Below are positions 57,161 to 64,000 of a DNA stretch of 64,000 nt, in pieces. Positions within the stretch are counted from its first letter, which is position 1; each line of letters begins with the position of its first letter. A program made the translations under genes and the position numbers. A model generated the notes under the pieces. It did no database searches. It had not been told where the DNA came from and saw only the letters and a program-made list of their open reading frames with translations. Source of the stretch: Actinoplanes flavus (GTDB taxonomy: Bacteria; Actinomycetota; Actinomycetes; Mycobacteriales; Micromonosporaceae); NCBI RefSeq assembly GCF_017592555.1, contig NZ_JAGFNS010000008.1, positions 196,127 through 260,126 of the forward strand, in the 5' to 3' direction.

Positions 57161-59428
57161 TCACACCAGAGCCGGAGCTCCCGAATCGCAGCTCACCGTC
57201 ATCGTGACCAGCCGGTTGCCGTGCTTGAAGGTGACCGACGGAGCCGCCGCCGGACCCGGATCGGCGGACTGCATCTTGTACGAGCCGGCCGCCTTCCAGG
57301 AGAGGATCTCGGCATCCCCGCCCGAATGACAGGTCGCCACCACGGATCCGCCCGTCGAGGACAGGGTGCGCTGAACCGGAGCCGCCGTCGTGGTCGTGAC
57401 CTCGACGGTCGGCGTCGGGGTGGGGCTGGTCGTCGTGGCGGTGGGCAGCGCTTCCGGCGGTGCCGGGGCCGTCAGGGTGACTCCGGCCGTCGGCGCGGGC
57501 GGCGAGGTCTCGACGCCGGGCACCGCCTCCTGGGTCGAGACGGCCCGCGTACGGGTGACGGTGGTTTCGGGCGCACCGCTGCTCCCGGGGTTCGCCGCCG
57601 ACGCCGGCACGGCGGCGGGCTCCGCCCCGGCGACGGTTCCGGCCGCGGCGTCCTCGCCGCTCACGCCGCCGTCACGAAGAAGCAGCCAGCCACCGGCGCC
57701 CGCCACGAGGAGCAGCGCGGCCGCGGTTGCCCAGAGGGCCACCCGGGGACGGTCCCGGGGCGCCGTTCCCGCAACCGGCACCGGCGATCCAGTCGAGCCG
57801 TTCTCCCCCGGCCCCGCCGCCCTGAACGGCTTGAGCGAGTGAGCCAAGTCAACCGCCCCAACCGCATGGACCGGACCAACCGCATTGCCTGGGTCGACGG
57901 CATTGACCGAGTCGGCCGCATTGACCGGACCGACCGCATTGACTGGACCGACCGGGTTGACTGGACCGACCGGGTTGACTGGACGGACCGGGCTGAGCGG
58001 ACCGACCGCATTGACCGAGTCAGCCGCATTGACCGGACCGACCGGGTTGACTGGACGGACCGGGCTGAGCGGACCGACCGCATTGACCGAGTCAGCCGCA
58101 TTGACCGAACCGACCGCATTGACTGGGCCGACTGGGCTAACTGGACCGTCTGCATTGAGCGGACCAGCGGCATTGATTGGGTTGACGGCATTGACCGGGC
58201 CGAACGCATTGACTGGACTGACCGCATTGACCGGGTCGATCGCATTGACTGGACGGACCGGGTTGACTGGACGGACCGGGCTGAGCGGACCGACCGCATT
58301 GACCGAGTCAGCCGCATTGATCGGACCGACCGCATTGACTGGGCCGACCGGGTTGAGCGGACCGACCGGGTTGAACGGACCGACCGGGTTCACCGAGTCG
58401 ACCGCATTGACTGGGCCGACCACATTGACGGGGCCGACCGGGTTGAGGGGACCGACTGGGTGCAACGGACCGGCCGGGTTGAGCGGAGCGACCGCATTCA
58501 GTGGGTTGATCGCATCGACTGGACGATCGTCTGGCACCGGGCGCAACCCGGCGCTCTGTGCAAGGACCGCGGACGCTTCTTCGGCGCTGGGCCGCTCGTT
58601 CGGGTCCTTGGCGAGGCACCGATTGCACAGGTCGATCACCCGCTCCGGTACTCCGTCCACCGGCGGCAACGGCAACGGCGGCACGTAGAGGTGCGCCTCC
58701 AGCATCTGCCGGGTGTTCTCACTGTTCCACGGCGACCGCCCGGACAGCATGAGATAGAGGACGACACCGAGCGCGTACACGTCCGAGGCCGGCACCACCG
58801 CGTCGCCGACGAGCCGTTCGGGCGCCAGATAGGCGGGCGTCCCCAGCAGTTCGCCCAGCGCGTCGTCATCCGCCTCGTCCACCGGCTCGAACGGTGCGGC
58901 CCACTCGGTCCGGGCCACCGCGGCGATCCCGAAGTCGACCACCTTCGCCCCGGTCGGCGACAGGATCACATTGCCCGGCTTGATGTCACGGTGCACCAGC
59001 CCCTCGGCATGCGCCGCCGCCAGCGCCGCCGCGATCTCCGCCCCGACGCGCATGGCGAACCCCGCCACCACCGGCCCGGCGGACAGCCGGCGCAGCAGCG
59101 TTCCCCCGGTGACCAGCTCCATCACCACGTAGGGCAGCACCTGCCCGGAGATCTCCACCTCGCCGTAGTCGTGCACGTGGGCGATGTTCGGATGCGACAG
59201 CGCCCCGGCCGCCCGCGCCTCGAGTCGGATGCGTTCCCGCGACCGGCTGTCGGCGGCCTGTCCCGGTTTGACCATCTTCACGGCGACGGACCGGGCCAGC
59301 ACCGAGTCGTGGGCCTGCCAGACCACCGCCATCCCACCGGTGCCTATCGGCGCCAGCAGACGGTACCGGCCACCCAGCACCAGTCCTTTTCGCGCGCCGT
59401 TCTCCGAAGCATCGCCGGGATCATTCAT
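57161..59428 (-). CDS. Transmembrane Ser/Thr protein kinase with hexapeptide-repeat linker
   Basis: 755 residues from ATG 59428 (AGGA 8 bases upstream; ATG 59437 is close by). The kinase domain is complete: GTGGMAVVW loop, VAVKMV Lys, HRDIKPGN catalytic loop, DFG in VVDFGIA and APE. Residues about 303-530 are a run of roughly 38 hexapeptides of the form P-V-N-A/P-V-G. A single transmembrane segment ([19 protein letters not shown]) follows, then a Ser/Thr/Pro extracellular part ending in a small domain with two Cys ([26 protein letters not shown]). It resembles PknB-type receptor kinases but with this repeat in the juxtamembrane linker, no PASTA domain and an unknown extracellular ligand site. 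Confidence 0.9.
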   Translation of the reverse strand: MNDPGDASENGARKGLVLGGRYRLLAPIGTGGMAVVWQAHDSVLARSVAVKMVKPGQAADSRSRERIRLEARAAGALSHPNIAHVHDYGEVEISGQVLPYVVMELVTGGTLLRRLSAGPVVAGFAMRVGAEIAAALAAAHAEGLVHRDIKPGNVILSPTGAKVVDFGIAAVARTEWAAPFEPVDEADDDALGELLGTPAYLAPERLVGDAVVPASDVYALGVVLYLMLSGRSPWNSENTRQMLEAHLYVPPLPLPPVDGVPERVIDLCNRCLAKDPNERPSAEEASAVLAQSAGLRPVPDDRPVDAINPLNAVAPLNPAGPLHPVGPLNPVGPVNVVGPVNAVDSVNPVGPFNPVGPLNPVGPVNAVGPINAADSVNAVGPLSPVRPVNPVRPVNAIDPVNAVSPVNAFGPVNAVNPINAAGPLNADGPVSPVGPVNAVGSVNAADSVNAVGPLSPVRPVNPVGPVNAADSVNAVGPLSPVRPVNPVGPVNPVGPVNAVGPVNAADSVNAVDPGNAVGPVHAVGAVDLAHSLKPFRAAGPGENGSTGSPVPVAGTAPRDRPRVALWATAAALLLVAGAGGWLLLRDGGVSGEDAAAGTVAGAEPAAVPASAANPGSSGAPETTVTRTRAVSTQEAVPGVETSPPAPTAGVTLTAPAPPEALPTATTTSPTPTPTVEVTTTTAAPVQRTLSSTGGSVVATCHSGGDAEILSWKAAGSYKMQSADPGPAAAPSVTFKHGNRLVTMTVSCDSGAPALV
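57842..58525 (-). repeat. About 38 tandem 18-bp coding repeats
   Basis: The repeat unit is an 18-bp in-frame module, P-[V/L/I]-N-[A/P]-V-[G/D/S/R]. Variants include [18 protein letters not shown] and PLSPVR. Larger blocks of about five units ([18 protein letters not shown]) recur three times, indicating segmental duplication on top of single-unit expansion. Confidence 0.92.
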
Positions 59429-60148
59429 TCCCGGCATCCTGCCGTGATCCGCGCCGATTCGCATCCCACGTCGAGACAGCCTGGGCCATAAAGACGTTGT
59501 TGACACTTATCGGGAATGTCCTAATGTTTCATTGCCGATTTCCGGATCATTCGGACGGCGAAAGGAGGCAACGGGCGCAACGGTGCAGCGTAGCCACGCT
59601 GAACAGCACGTCCCCGAGCTGTAGCCACGCTGAACAGCACGTTTCCGAGCGGTAGCCACGCTGAACAGCACGTCCGCGAACCGTGACCACGCTGAACAGC
59701 ACGTGCCCGAGCGGTAGCCACGCTGATCAGCACGTCCGCGAGCCGTAGCCACGCTGAAAAGCACGTTCGCGAGTGGTAGCCGTAGCTTTCGCTGGTCCGG
59801 GCGTGCCGTAGCCCGGCCCAGCGGCGGACAGCTCCCCCAGCACCGCCGCCACCAGCTACGGCGTCGAGGTCAGCCCCGGCACTTACATGTGGAGTGCGGC
59901 GTTCCGCCAGGTTGACGATCATCGCGAGCGCGATCACCGGCCGGAACGCGGCGGCCGTGCTCATGTCGCCGGATTCGCCCACCCACCGCCGACAAGGAGC
60001 TGGGTGAATGGATGTCGCAGGTCCGCCGTCAGGCGCACGAACGCAAGACGATGGGTCGGGTCCGGATCGTGGAGACGCGGAATCCGTAGTTTCGGACGCG
60101 CCGCCCAATCGGGTTGCCACCGTGGCGGCGGCGTTGTCGGATGGCGGC
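59429..60148. other. 720-bp region with 31-bp array, no clear gene
   Basis: Between the kinase start and the methyltransferase start. AT-richer sequence near 59500-59560 probably holds the kinase promoter. The 31-bp array occupies 59590-59775. The ATG at 60008 would extend the methyltransferase by 47 residues of non-conserved sequence; I prefer 60149 but cannot exclude it. No other gene is visible. Confidence 0.5.
59590..59775. repeat. Six imperfect 31-bp direct repeats
   Basis: Units start at 59590, 59621, 59652, 59683, 59714 and 59745, then a partial unit. The core is GTAGCCACGCTGAACAGCAC followed by GTNCNCGAGC. Each unit contains the short dyad GCTG-AA-CAGC. A 31-bp period equals close to three helical turns, so all cores face the same side of the DNA. 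Confidence 0.92.
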
Positions 60149-60931
60149 ATGGCGTCGACGTGGAAGGTCTTCGATCGGGTGGCGGCCGACTACGACAGCG
60201 TGGTGCCGTTCTTCGCGGAGTACGGCGAGGCCATCGTCGACGTGCTCGGCCCGGCCGCGGGCAGCCGCTTCCTCGATCTCGGCGCCGGGCGGGGCGCCCT
60301 CACCGCGGCCGCGCTGGCCCGGGGGTGCGTGGTGACGGCCGTCGACGCGGCACCCACCATGGTCGCGTTGCTGGCCACCGATCATCCCGAGGTGGACGCC
60401 CGGGTGATGGACGCCGAGGCCCTGACCCTGCCGGACGGTTGTTTCGACGAGGTGGCGGCGTCCTTCGTGATCCACTTGGTGGATTCGCCGCCGACCGGGG
60501 TGGCCGAGGCCTTCCGGGTGCTGCGACCGGGCGGCCGGTTCTCACTGACCGGCGGCAGCGCCCGCCACCACGACGCCGAACCGGCGGTCTGGTCGTCCCC
60601 ACTGGCCGACCGGGTGGATGCGCTGTTCCTGGAGTTCGCGCCACACATCCCGCCCGGTGGCGGCATGGGTTCCCCGATCGACGCGGCCGACCTGCTGGAC
60701 GGGGCCGGTTTCGTGGACCTGCACGAGGACCACGCCACGGTCGAGATCGTCTTCGCGGACACCGCGCAGCTGTGGGCGTGGGCGCTGTCGCACGGCTACC
60801 GCGCCTTCATCGAGGGCCTGCCGGACCCGTACCGTGCCGGTTTCCGGGAGCGCCTGCTGGCCCTGCCGTTCTCCGACGGCCTGTTGCGCCGCCGAACCTG
60901 CGTCTGGTCCGGCCGCCGCCCGCCGGCCTGA
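60149..60931 (+). CDS. Class I SAM-dependent methyltransferase
   Basis: 260 residues from ATG 60149 (60008 gives 307). The SAM-binding motif FLDLGAGRGAL, an acidic residue in VTAVDAAPTM, and post-motif AFRVLRPGGRFSLTGG are typical of the UbiE/Methyltransf_11 group. The N-terminal STWKVFDRVAADYDSVVPFF fits the family's start. Substrate unknown. The last 390 bp are overlapped on the opposite strand by the DedA-like reading frame. Confidence 0.85.
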   Translation: MASTWKVFDRVAADYDSVVPFFAEYGEAIVDVLGPAAGSRFLDLGAGRGALTAAALARGCVVTAVDAAPTMVALLATDHPEVDARVMDAEALTLPDGCFDEVAASFVIHLVDSPPTGVAEAFRVLRPGGRFSLTGGSARHHDAEPAVWSSPLADRVDALFLEFAPHIPPGGGMGSPIDAADLLDGAGFVDLHEDHATVEIVFADTAQLWAWALSHGYRAFIEGLPDPYRAGFRERLLALPFSDGLLRRRTCVWSGRRPPA

Positions 60932-61699
60932 CCGTCGCGCGCCCTTCCACCGGTTCACGAGAGCGCCCGGCGGCCACCCGGCCCACCACCCGCCCGCGGA
61001 AACATCCGCATCCGACGACCGCTCCCGCCACCAACCCACGAGAGCACCCGACAACCGCCCGCCCAGCCACCGGCCTACACGAGCAAACGACAACCGCCCG
61101 CCCCGCCACCGACCCACACGAGGGCCCGACAACCGCCCACTCCGCCACCGGCCCAGGAGAGCCTGTACGGCGGTGAGGACGCCACCGAGAACAATCCCGA
61201 ACGCGGCGCCGACCAGGGGCGAGTCGGCGAATCGGGCGCCGCCCAGCCGGCCGAGGCCGATCGTGTACGCCGCCCACGCCACCCCGGCCAACAGGGTGAA
61301 CAGGCGGAACCGGCCCAGCGGCAACGCCACCTGACCGGACGTCATGGTGGTGGCGGTACGCCCGCCGGGCAGGAATCGGCCGATCAGCAGGGCGGCCGCA
61401 CCGTACCGGGTCAGCGCCCGCTCGGCCCGCGCCCGGGCGGCCGCCAGTCCCCGGTTCGTGACCCGGGCGCCCGCGCGGCTGCCGATCAGGTAGGCCACCC
61501 GGTCACCGGCCACGCCGCCGGTCACCACGGCCACCGCCAGCCAGAGCAGGTGCGGCGACCCGGCCGTGGACAGGGCGCTCAGTCCGATCACCACGGCCTC
61601 GGACGGCACGACTGGCAGGAACCCGTCGATCGCCACGGCCAGGAAGACGATGACGTACAGCCATGGCGAGCAGATCAGCGGCATCAGATGGTCCGCCAT
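60542..61699 (-). CDS. DedA-like membrane protein with repeat-extended C-terminus
   Basis: 385 residues from ATG 61699. The first 190 residues are DedA-like: four to five membrane segments, FLPVVPSEAVVIG, the GSRAGARVTNRG loop and RFLPGGRTATTMTSGQ. DedA proteins are flippase-related and usually stop near 200-220 residues. Here the frame continues through three Trp/Arg-rich 13-residue repeats and then, without a stop, 390 bp antisense to the methyltransferase gene. The stop of the original gene may have been lost when the repeats expanded; the true C-terminus is uncertain. Divergent from the DinB-type gene at 61816. Confidence 0.75.
   Translation of the reverse strand: MADHLMPLICSPWLYVIVFLAVAIDGFLPVVPSEAVVIGLSALSTAGSPHLLWLAVAVVTGGVAGDRVAYLIGSRAGARVTNRGLAAARARAERALTRYGAAALLIGRFLPGGRTATTMTSGQVALPLGRFRLFTLLAGVAWAAYTIGLGRLGGARFADSPLVGAAFGIVLGGVLTAVQALLGRWRSGRLSGPRVGRWRGGRLSFARVGRWLGGRLSGALVGWWRERSSDADVSAGGWWAGWPPGALVNRWKGARRSGRRAAAGPDAGSAAQQAVGERQGQQALPETGTVRVRQALDEGAVAVRQRPRPQLRGVREDDLDRGVVLVQVHETGPVQQVGRVDRGTHAATGRDVWRELQEQRIHPVGQWGRPDRRFGVVVAGAAAGQ
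61049..61165. repeat. Three tandem 39-bp repeats encoding 13-residue units
   Basis: Units start at 61049, 61088 and 61127 with the shared core CGACAACCGCCC. On the minus strand they encode GRLSGPRVGRWRG, GRLSFARVGRWLG and GRLSGALVGWWRE in the DedA-like C-terminus. A multiple of three keeps the frame open. Confidence 0.85.
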
Positions 61700-61815
61700 G
61701 GTTTCCTCTCCCCGTCGGTGTACTGCCATCGACCGTACGAATCGGAGAGACTCGGGACCATGGTGCGTACCTCCCCGCCGGGGGTAGGGCTGGCACCACC
61801 AAGAGACGGGGAGAC

Positions 61816-62520
61816 ATGGTGACCGAATTCGCCGACCGGGACCTGCGGGGTGCCCGGTTCGAACGCTCGACGCTGGCCGGCGCCGTGATGCGCGGCGTCG
61901 ACGTACGCGGGCTGGACATCGACGCGCCGTGGCTCGCCGACGGCCCGCTGCTGGTCAACGGCGTGGATGTGGCGCCGCTGGTCGAAGCGGAGTTGAATCG
62001 CCGGTTCCCGGGCCGTGACCTGCGCACGGCGACCGATCCGGACGGGTTGCGGGCGGCGTGGGCGGCGGTCGAGGTGGCCTGGCGGGCCGCGGTCGACCGG
62101 GCTGGGGCGATGCCGTCCGGCGCGGTGGACGTGTCGGTCGACGGCGAGTGGTCGTTCGCGCAGACGTTGCGCCACCTGGCGTTCGCCACCGACGCGTGGC
62201 TGGGCAAGGGCATCCTGCGGCTTTCCGAACCGTTCCACCGGTTCGGCCAGCCCCACGCCGAGTACGAGTCGGACGGCTACGACCTGTCGATCTTCGTGAA
62301 GGAACCGCCGTCGTACCCGGAGACCCTGGCCTACCGCGCCGGCCGTCAGGCGATGGTCCGCGACTTTCTCGCCACCGTCACCCCGGATCTGCTCGCCGAG
62401 CCCCGCGTCGTTCCCTGGTCCGCCGACCGCGAGAAGCCGGTCCTGCACTGTCTGCACGTAATCCTCGACGAGGAGTGGGAACACCTCCGCTTCGCCCTAC
62501 GTGACCTGGATCGCGTGTAG
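61816..62520 (+). CDS. DinB-like protein with N-terminal pentapeptide-type stretch
   Basis: 234 residues from ATG 61816 (a GTG 3 bases later has better ribosome spacing from GGAG). The first 35 residues (DRDLRGARFERSTLAG, MRGVDVRGLDI) have a pentapeptide-repeat look. The rest is DinB-like: WSFAQTLRHLAFATDAWL with the first His and VLHCLHVILDEEWEHLRFAL with the C-terminal His residues. This fused form is frequent in actinobacteria and often annotated DinB family protein. Thiol-transferase activity is possible but unproven. Divergent from DedA with 116 bp between. Confidence 0.78.
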   Translation: MVTEFADRDLRGARFERSTLAGAVMRGVDVRGLDIDAPWLADGPLLVNGVDVAPLVEAELNRRFPGRDLRTATDPDGLRAAWAAVEVAWRAAVDRAGAMPSGAVDVSVDGEWSFAQTLRHLAFATDAWLGKGILRLSEPFHRFGQPHAEYESDGYDLSIFVKEPPSYPETLAYRAGRQAMVRDFLATVTPDLLAEPRVVPWSADREKPVLHCLHVILDEEWEHLRFALRDLDRV

Positions 62521-62579
62521 ACGGGATCATCCACGAGGGATGAGGACCCGCCTGACCCGGGCGGCCGACCATTGTGGGC

Positions 62580-62873
62580 ATGCGGTTCATGGCGAATTCC
62601 CGTCCGGCGGACGGTGTCACGGCGGGCCAGCTCGCCGAATTCTTCGGCGAGCACGGATTCTCGGCGGCGGCCTGGAACCTGGTGCGTCACCGCGTGGTGA
62701 CCGAATATGCCCTCAAGGTGGGCGACGTCCCCGGCGTCGTGCTGTTCCTGGAGACCGAGTCGGCCGACGAGGCCACCGCCGTCCTGGCCGGCCTCACCGC
62801 CGTCCAGAACGGCCTCATCACGTTCGATCTCGACCCGATCGGCAAGACCATGAGCCTCGGCGTCAGCTCGTGA
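62580..62873 (+). CDS. Small alpha/beta-barrel-like protein
   Basis: 97 residues from ATG 62580. The pattern helix (AGQLAEFFGEHGFSAAAWNL), strand (VTEYALKV), strand (GVVLFLETES), helix (ADEATAVLAGLTAVQN) and strand (LITFDLDPIG) resembles ferredoxin-like dimeric alpha/beta barrel proteins of the YCII/EthD/ABM kind. No catalytic residue can be assigned. It lies 59 bases after the DinB-like gene on the same strand. Confidence 0.55.
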   Translation: MRFMANSRPADGVTAGQLAEFFGEHGFSAAAWNLVRHRVVTEYALKVGDVPGVVLFLETESADEATAVLAGLTAVQNGLITFDLDPIGKTMSLGVSS

Positions 62874-63040
62874 CAACCCCTTCATCGGTACGCCGGGCGC
62901 TGTCCCGATGCCGTTGGACCGTTCCACCCCGGCCACCGATCTGAGCCCGGCGGGCGCGGCACAGGCGGGAGTGGGCAGCCCGCTCGCGTGGCGGGGCGGA
63001 ACGGTCCGAACGGAGGAGGACGGTGGTTGCGCGTACCGGA

Positions 63041-64000
63041 TCAGATCTTGAATTTGGTCTTGTAGGTCCTGGTGTTGCCGGCCTTGTCGGTCGCGGTGAC
63101 GGTGACCGGGAAGGTGCCGCGGCGGCCGGACGGCTTCCACTTCATTTTCCACGGGCTCTTCGACGAGCTCAGTGTGTACTTCTTCGAGCGGGCGGTAATC
63201 ACGGCCTTGACCTGCTTCAGGCCGGTGGTGTCCCGGACCGTTGGCGTGATCGTTACGGTGGTGCGGGTTTTCGACACCTTGACCTTGGAGATCGTCGGTG
63301 CGGTGTTGTCGAAGAGCAGCGAACGGCTCGTCGAGCGGGTGTCACCGGCCGGGCCGGTGGCACGCAGAGTGAGCGTGTGCGTGCCGGTGAGCCCGGCGCT
63401 GTCGACCGTGAACGACCACGGCGCCCGGGTGTCCGTGCCGATCACCTTCCCGGCGCGGATCAGATCCACCCGGGCGGCGCCGGCGGCGGTCGCGCTGACC
63501 GTGATCTTTCCGCGGCGCGGGGTCGAGGAGGTCGCGGGCGCGGTCCAGGCGATGGTGGGGGCGCTGGTCAGCGCCTTGATGGTGGCTTCGGCGTCGACCC
63601 GGCCGTAGGAGACCCAGGAGCCGACCGGGTGGGCGGCCGCCTCGATGGCGGCACGGACCTGCGCGGCCGTGACGCCGGTCCTGGCGGAGAGGCCGAGCGC
63701 GGCCACGCCGGCGACCACGGGTGCGGCCGACGAGGTGCCGGTGAACCAGTAGTAGTCGCCGTCGTCGGCTTGCGCCGGGTTGTCGCCCGGGGCCGCGACG
63801 TCGACCCAACTACCGTTGTAGTTCGACCAGTCGAATCGGCCGTCGGTTTCGGTGGATCCGGCCACCGCGATCGCCTTCGGGTAGGCGGCCGGGTAGACCG
63901 GGGTGGTGACGCCCTCGTTCCCGGCGGCCGCGATCACCACGACGCCGTGACCGGCCGCGTAGGTGACCGCCTCGGACAGGATCGTCGAACCGTCCTGCCC
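63041..64000 (-). CDS. Subtilisin-type (S8) serine protease, N-terminus cut by window edge
   Basis: The visible 319 residues are the end of a secreted subtilase. AAAGNEG holds the oxyanion-hole Asn and GTSSAAPVVAGVAAL the active Ser; the Asp and His regions and the signal lie beyond 64000. After the catalytic domain, from about 63560 downward, a beta-rich Ig-like extension follows (KITVSATAAGAARVDLIRAG, VTVTATDKAGNTRTYKTKFK), of the Big type seen in actinobacterial extracellular proteases. The frame reads to the last base of the window without a stop. The Lys-rich end fits cell-wall or polysaccharide attachment. Confidence 0.88.
   Translation of the reverse strand, partial: GQDGSTILSEAVTYAAGHGVVVIAAAGNEGVTTPVYPAAYPKAIAVAGSTETDGRFDWSNYNGSWVDVAAPGDNPAQADDGDYYWFTGTSSAAPVVAGVAALGLSARTGVTAAQVRAAIEAAAHPVGSWVSYGRVDAEATIKALTSAPTIAWTAPATSSTPRRGKITVSATAAGAARVDLIRAGKVIGTDTRAPWSFTVDSAGLTGTHTLTLRATGPAGDTRSTSRSLLFDNTAPTISKVKVSKTRTTVTITPTVRDTTGLKQVKAVITARSKKYTLSSSKSPWKMKWKPSGRRGTFPVTVTATDKAGNTRTYKTKFKI

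Noticed and set aside
59507-59764. Repetitive minus-strand protein from the 31-bp array
   Set aside because: The units change frame at each copy and there is no ribosome site; better explained as a DNA-level repeat.
59590-59775. CRISPR array
   Set aside because: The 31-bp units are head to tail with no unique spacers and no cas genes nearby.

Overview
The window is very GC-rich, with frequent GTG starts, dense 4-base start/stop overlaps and a run of secreted, Tat-type and lipoprotein genes. Its gene content (dynamin-like GTPases, mycobacterial-style siderophore uptake, Ser/Thr kinase, DUF664/DinB proteins, DmdR/IdeR-type iron box) points to a chromosome segment of a filamentous actinomycete. 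An Actinoplanes/Micromonospora-like genome (Micromonosporaceae) is my best guess, but it is an inference from style, not from a marker gene. No rRNA, tRNA or CRISPR array was seen.

Layout. 0-6.4 kb: a polysaccharide-use locus (sugar-binding lipoprotein, DUF2264 protein, divergent heparinase-II/III-like lyase and a DeoR/LacI hybrid regulator). 6.5-9 kb: small membrane protein, a 38-bp tandem repeat, a secreted phospholipase A2 and an anchored protein. 9.3-12 kb: an unusual fusion of a class A penicillin-binding protein with a polysaccharide deacetylase. 12-20.5 kb: a tightly coupled operon with a TPR membrane protein, two dynamin-like GTPases of IniA/IniC size, a C39-like papain-fold membrane protein, a small acidic protein, an Hsp70-type ATPase without a recognisable substrate domain, and an ECF sigma factor. 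This is the best candidate in the window for an undescribed system. Facing it at 20.5-23 kb are an unknown protein, an Asp-rich Ca-binding-type repeat protein and a radical SAM/SPASM protein.

23-33.9 kb: a CtaG/DUF2243/SDR membrane operon, MarR and DinB genes, a second DeoR/LacI hybrid regulator, a solo TnpB element inserted beside it, a secreted GH43-like/ricin-lectin enzyme, and a serine hydrolase-histidine kinase-response regulator operon. 33.9-39.1 kb: repeat-rich, partly decayed DNA, a small operon ending in a phosphotransferase gene split by an in-frame TAG, an epimerase gene and an isochorismatase remnant. 39.1-49.4 kb: an iron/siderophore locus with an asymmetric pair of ABC-exporter-fold halves, two FecCD permeases, a binding lipoprotein, a siderophore-interacting protein fused to a methyltransferase-like domain, a 19-bp iron box and a double AraC-type regulator.

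49.4-64 kb: an uncharacterised two-gene module with a DUF2135-like domain, an intact isochorismatase next to an epimerase remnant (the mirror image of the 38.9-kb locus), an MFS pump with a MarR-type regulator, a HAD hydrolase operon, a Tat-exported hydrolase, a Ser/Thr kinase with about 38 hexapeptide repeats, a 31-bp repeat array, a methyltransferase overlapped antisense by an over-long DedA gene, a DinB-type protein and a truncated subtilisin. The regulators mostly sit beside their likely targets: hybrid regulators with glycan genes, iron box with siderophore genes, MarR with pump. Several intergenic regions carry short tandem repeats that expand into neighbouring reading frames.
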